DNA of 40,838 nucleotides. It comes from Candidatus Aenigmatarchaeota archaeon (GTDB lineage Archaea > Aenigmatarchaeota > Aenigmatarchaeia > QMZP01 > JAFGSV01). Position numbers and translations under genes: made by a program. Positions 39,925 to 40,838 of this stretch are shown piece by piece (the stretch's first letter is position 1; every line of letters begins with the position of its first letter). The stretch covers positions 1 to 40,838 of the forward strand of contig JAFGSV010000030.1 of assembly GCA_016934325.1 (NCBI GenBank), written 5' to 3'. The notes under the pieces were generated by a model. The model saw only the letters and a program-made list of their open reading frames with translations, had not been told where the DNA came from and ran no database searches.

Positions 39925-40838
39925 AGAATCCTTCGCTACCGCCGCTCTCGTTCTGCCCTGGTTCGGGGCTGTATTCGTCAGGCCCGGGGGATTCCTGCAG
40001 GAAGCTCTCTGCAAGCGGCGCGGTCTCGGCCTGCTCATCATCATCCTCTTTCACCGGCCCCCTTTCAAGCAGCAGCTTCCTCTCGGCCCGGGAGACGGCA
40101 TCCTTCAGGTTGCCCAGCAGGGCCGGCTCGACGCACAGGCAATCGGCGCCTTGCCTCAGCAGGGATTCGACGTTTTCGATGTTCAGGTAGTCCGGCTCGA
40201 TGCTCACGCAGGCCTTGGCCCCCACCTCCCTGCAGCTGTCGAAGACCCTGGATATCATGCCGAGCACGGCGGGATGCATCTCGTTGTCGGGCCTCTGCAG
40301 CCCCATGCTTAGCTGGACGAGGCTCTTCAGCTCTATGTTGGCCATGACGATGCCGTCCTTTATGAACGAGCCGGCCACCTGCGCCATCGCGGGGGTTCTG
40401 ATCGACACGCCCAGCCGGACACCGCCCGGGATCTGGAACCTCCACCTGCCTATGTCATTCTCTCCCCTGGTAACCGGAATCAGGACGCCGGTTACGGTAG
40501 ACCCACCTTCCTCGAGCCTCTTCGCCAATTCTACCGCAAGCGGGAAATCATGCTCCCCCCCGCTCTGCAGCCAGACGCGCTTCCCTCCCAGGGACCTTAT
40601 GCCAGGGGACGCATCGCCTGCGACGGCGGCCGAACCTGCCTCATGGGAGCCTAGCGTTACTATGTATCCGTCCGCTCCCTCCACTCTGGTTATCTTCCCC
40701 ACACCGACCTTCACGAACAGCTTGGTTCCGATAGGCTGCCTTTCCTCTGCAGGGCGCACCTGCTCGCCAGGCTCCATTGGCTTGGGAGCGGGCTGGAAAT
40801 GCTGCAAGGACGGCCCAGCGGCGGGTTGGAAGTGCGGG
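39893..40838 (-). CDS. Unrecognised protein, open at the right edge (5' end outside the window)
   Basis: At least 304 aa from an internal TTG, but the frame stays open to the window end, where it reads PHFQPAAGPSLQHFQPAPKP, a short HFQPA repeat. The true start is probably beyond the edge. After this Pro/Gln-rich start comes a beta-rich segment (GTKLFVKVGVGKITRVEGAD). An alpha/beta domain with IELKSLVQLSMGLQRPDNE and GAKACVSIEPDYLNIENVE could be a TIM-barrel-like fold. The last 65 residues are acidic and Ser/Pro/Glu-rich, likely disordered. No signal peptide or membrane segment is visible. Confidence 0.65.
   Translation of the reverse strand, partial: PHFQPAAGPSLQHFQPAPKPMEPGEQVRPAEERQPIGTKLFVKVGVGKITRVEGADGYIVTLGSHEAGSAAVAGDASPGIRSLGGKRVWLQSGGEHDFPLAVELAKRLEEGGSTVTGVLIPVTRGENDIGRWRFQIPGGVRLGVSIRTPAMAQVAGSFIKDGIVMANIELKSLVQLSMGLQRPDNEMHPAVLGMISRVFDSCREVGAKACVSIEPDYLNIENVESLLRQGADCLCVEPALLGNLKDAVSRAERKLLLERGPVKEDDDEQAETAPLAESFLQESPGPDEYSPEPGQNESGGSEGFFNPSSFSSWP

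Noticed and set aside
38929-40044. 371-codon minus-strand frame opposite DUF1512
   Set aside because: Antisense to a conserved family; crosses into the next minus-strand gene in another frame, so it cannot be real together with it.
1-40838. tRNA, rRNA, CRISPR array, transposon or integrase
   Set aside because: No cloverleaf, regularly spaced repeat, terminal inverted repeat or recombinase motif was seen in the gaps I read; a covariance-model search could still find a small RNA.

Overview
The window is archaeal chromosome, about 55-58% GC by eye, with heavy use of AGG/AGA for Arg and ATA for Ile. Archaeal markers are Orc1/Cdc6, the small subunit of DNA polymerase D, a family-B polymerase, archaeal NAC, an STT3/AglB-type oligosaccharyltransferase, the thiolase/DUF35/HMG-CoA synthase mevalonate module, a geranylgeranyl reductase, SecF-SecD and a DUF1512 protein. 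PolD excludes a typical crenarchaeote. The set fits a euryarchaeal or DPANN-related lineage; I cannot place it more exactly. Many genes have a TATA-like box centred 25-28 bp before the start codon, which suggests leaderless transcripts are common and was used to choose several starts.

Layout. 1-6.6 kb is a replication neighbourhood: orc1, a short polymerase D small subunit whose phosphoesterase motifs look lost, a TctA-like membrane protein, and polB on the other strand. Two non-coding gaps here (1-182 and 3673-3977) carry origin-recognition-box-like elements, so a replication origin probably lies here. 6.7-10.8 kb holds NAC, a Ca2+-type P-ATPase and a Na+/Ca2+ exchanger-like protein. 11-16.4 kb holds STT3, a radical SAM protein, a small secreted-protein gene interrupted by an in-frame TAG, and a GPT/Alg7-like lipid-phosphate sugar transferase. 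16.5-19 kb holds a DUF362 protein, then a degenerate Gfo/Idh/MocA-like protein in an operon with an Lrp/AsnC-like regulator.

The most unusual locus is 19.05-25.43 kb: a tightly coupled seven-gene operon encoding a hexapeptide-repeat acyltransferase, an acyl carrier protein, an AMP-forming acyl ligase, an iron-type alcohol dehydrogenase, a LuxE-like acyl-protein synthetase, a LuxC-like acyl reductase and an AcpS-type phosphopantetheinyl transferase. It has no ketosynthase, so it looks built to activate, carry and reduce an existing carboxylic acid to an aldehyde or alcohol and/or transfer its acyl group, with its own carrier-activating enzyme. The Lrp-like gene is divergent, and a perfect 17-bp inverted repeat sits between the two promoters.

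Immediately downstream and convergent (25.4-28.1 kb) is a WbpE/WbpB/WbpD-like set for a 2,3-diacetamido-uronic acid nucleotide sugar. With STT3 and GPT this makes a surface-glycan neighbourhood and suggests, without proof, that the acyl operon decorates a glycan or other envelope component. 28.2-29 kb has two small membrane proteins; 29-31.7 kb the mevalonate-entry operon; 31.8-33.4 kb a lower-GC histidine phosphatase and an acidic DUF4430-like protein; 33.4-35 kb a winged-helix protein and geranylgeranyl reductase; 35.1-37.8 kb SecF and a SecD with a PDZ-like insert; 37.8-40.8 kb a possible small gene, a membrane-anchored beta-rich protein, DUF1512 and an unrecognised protein that runs off the right edge. 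I saw no tRNA, rRNA, CRISPR array, transposase or integrase.
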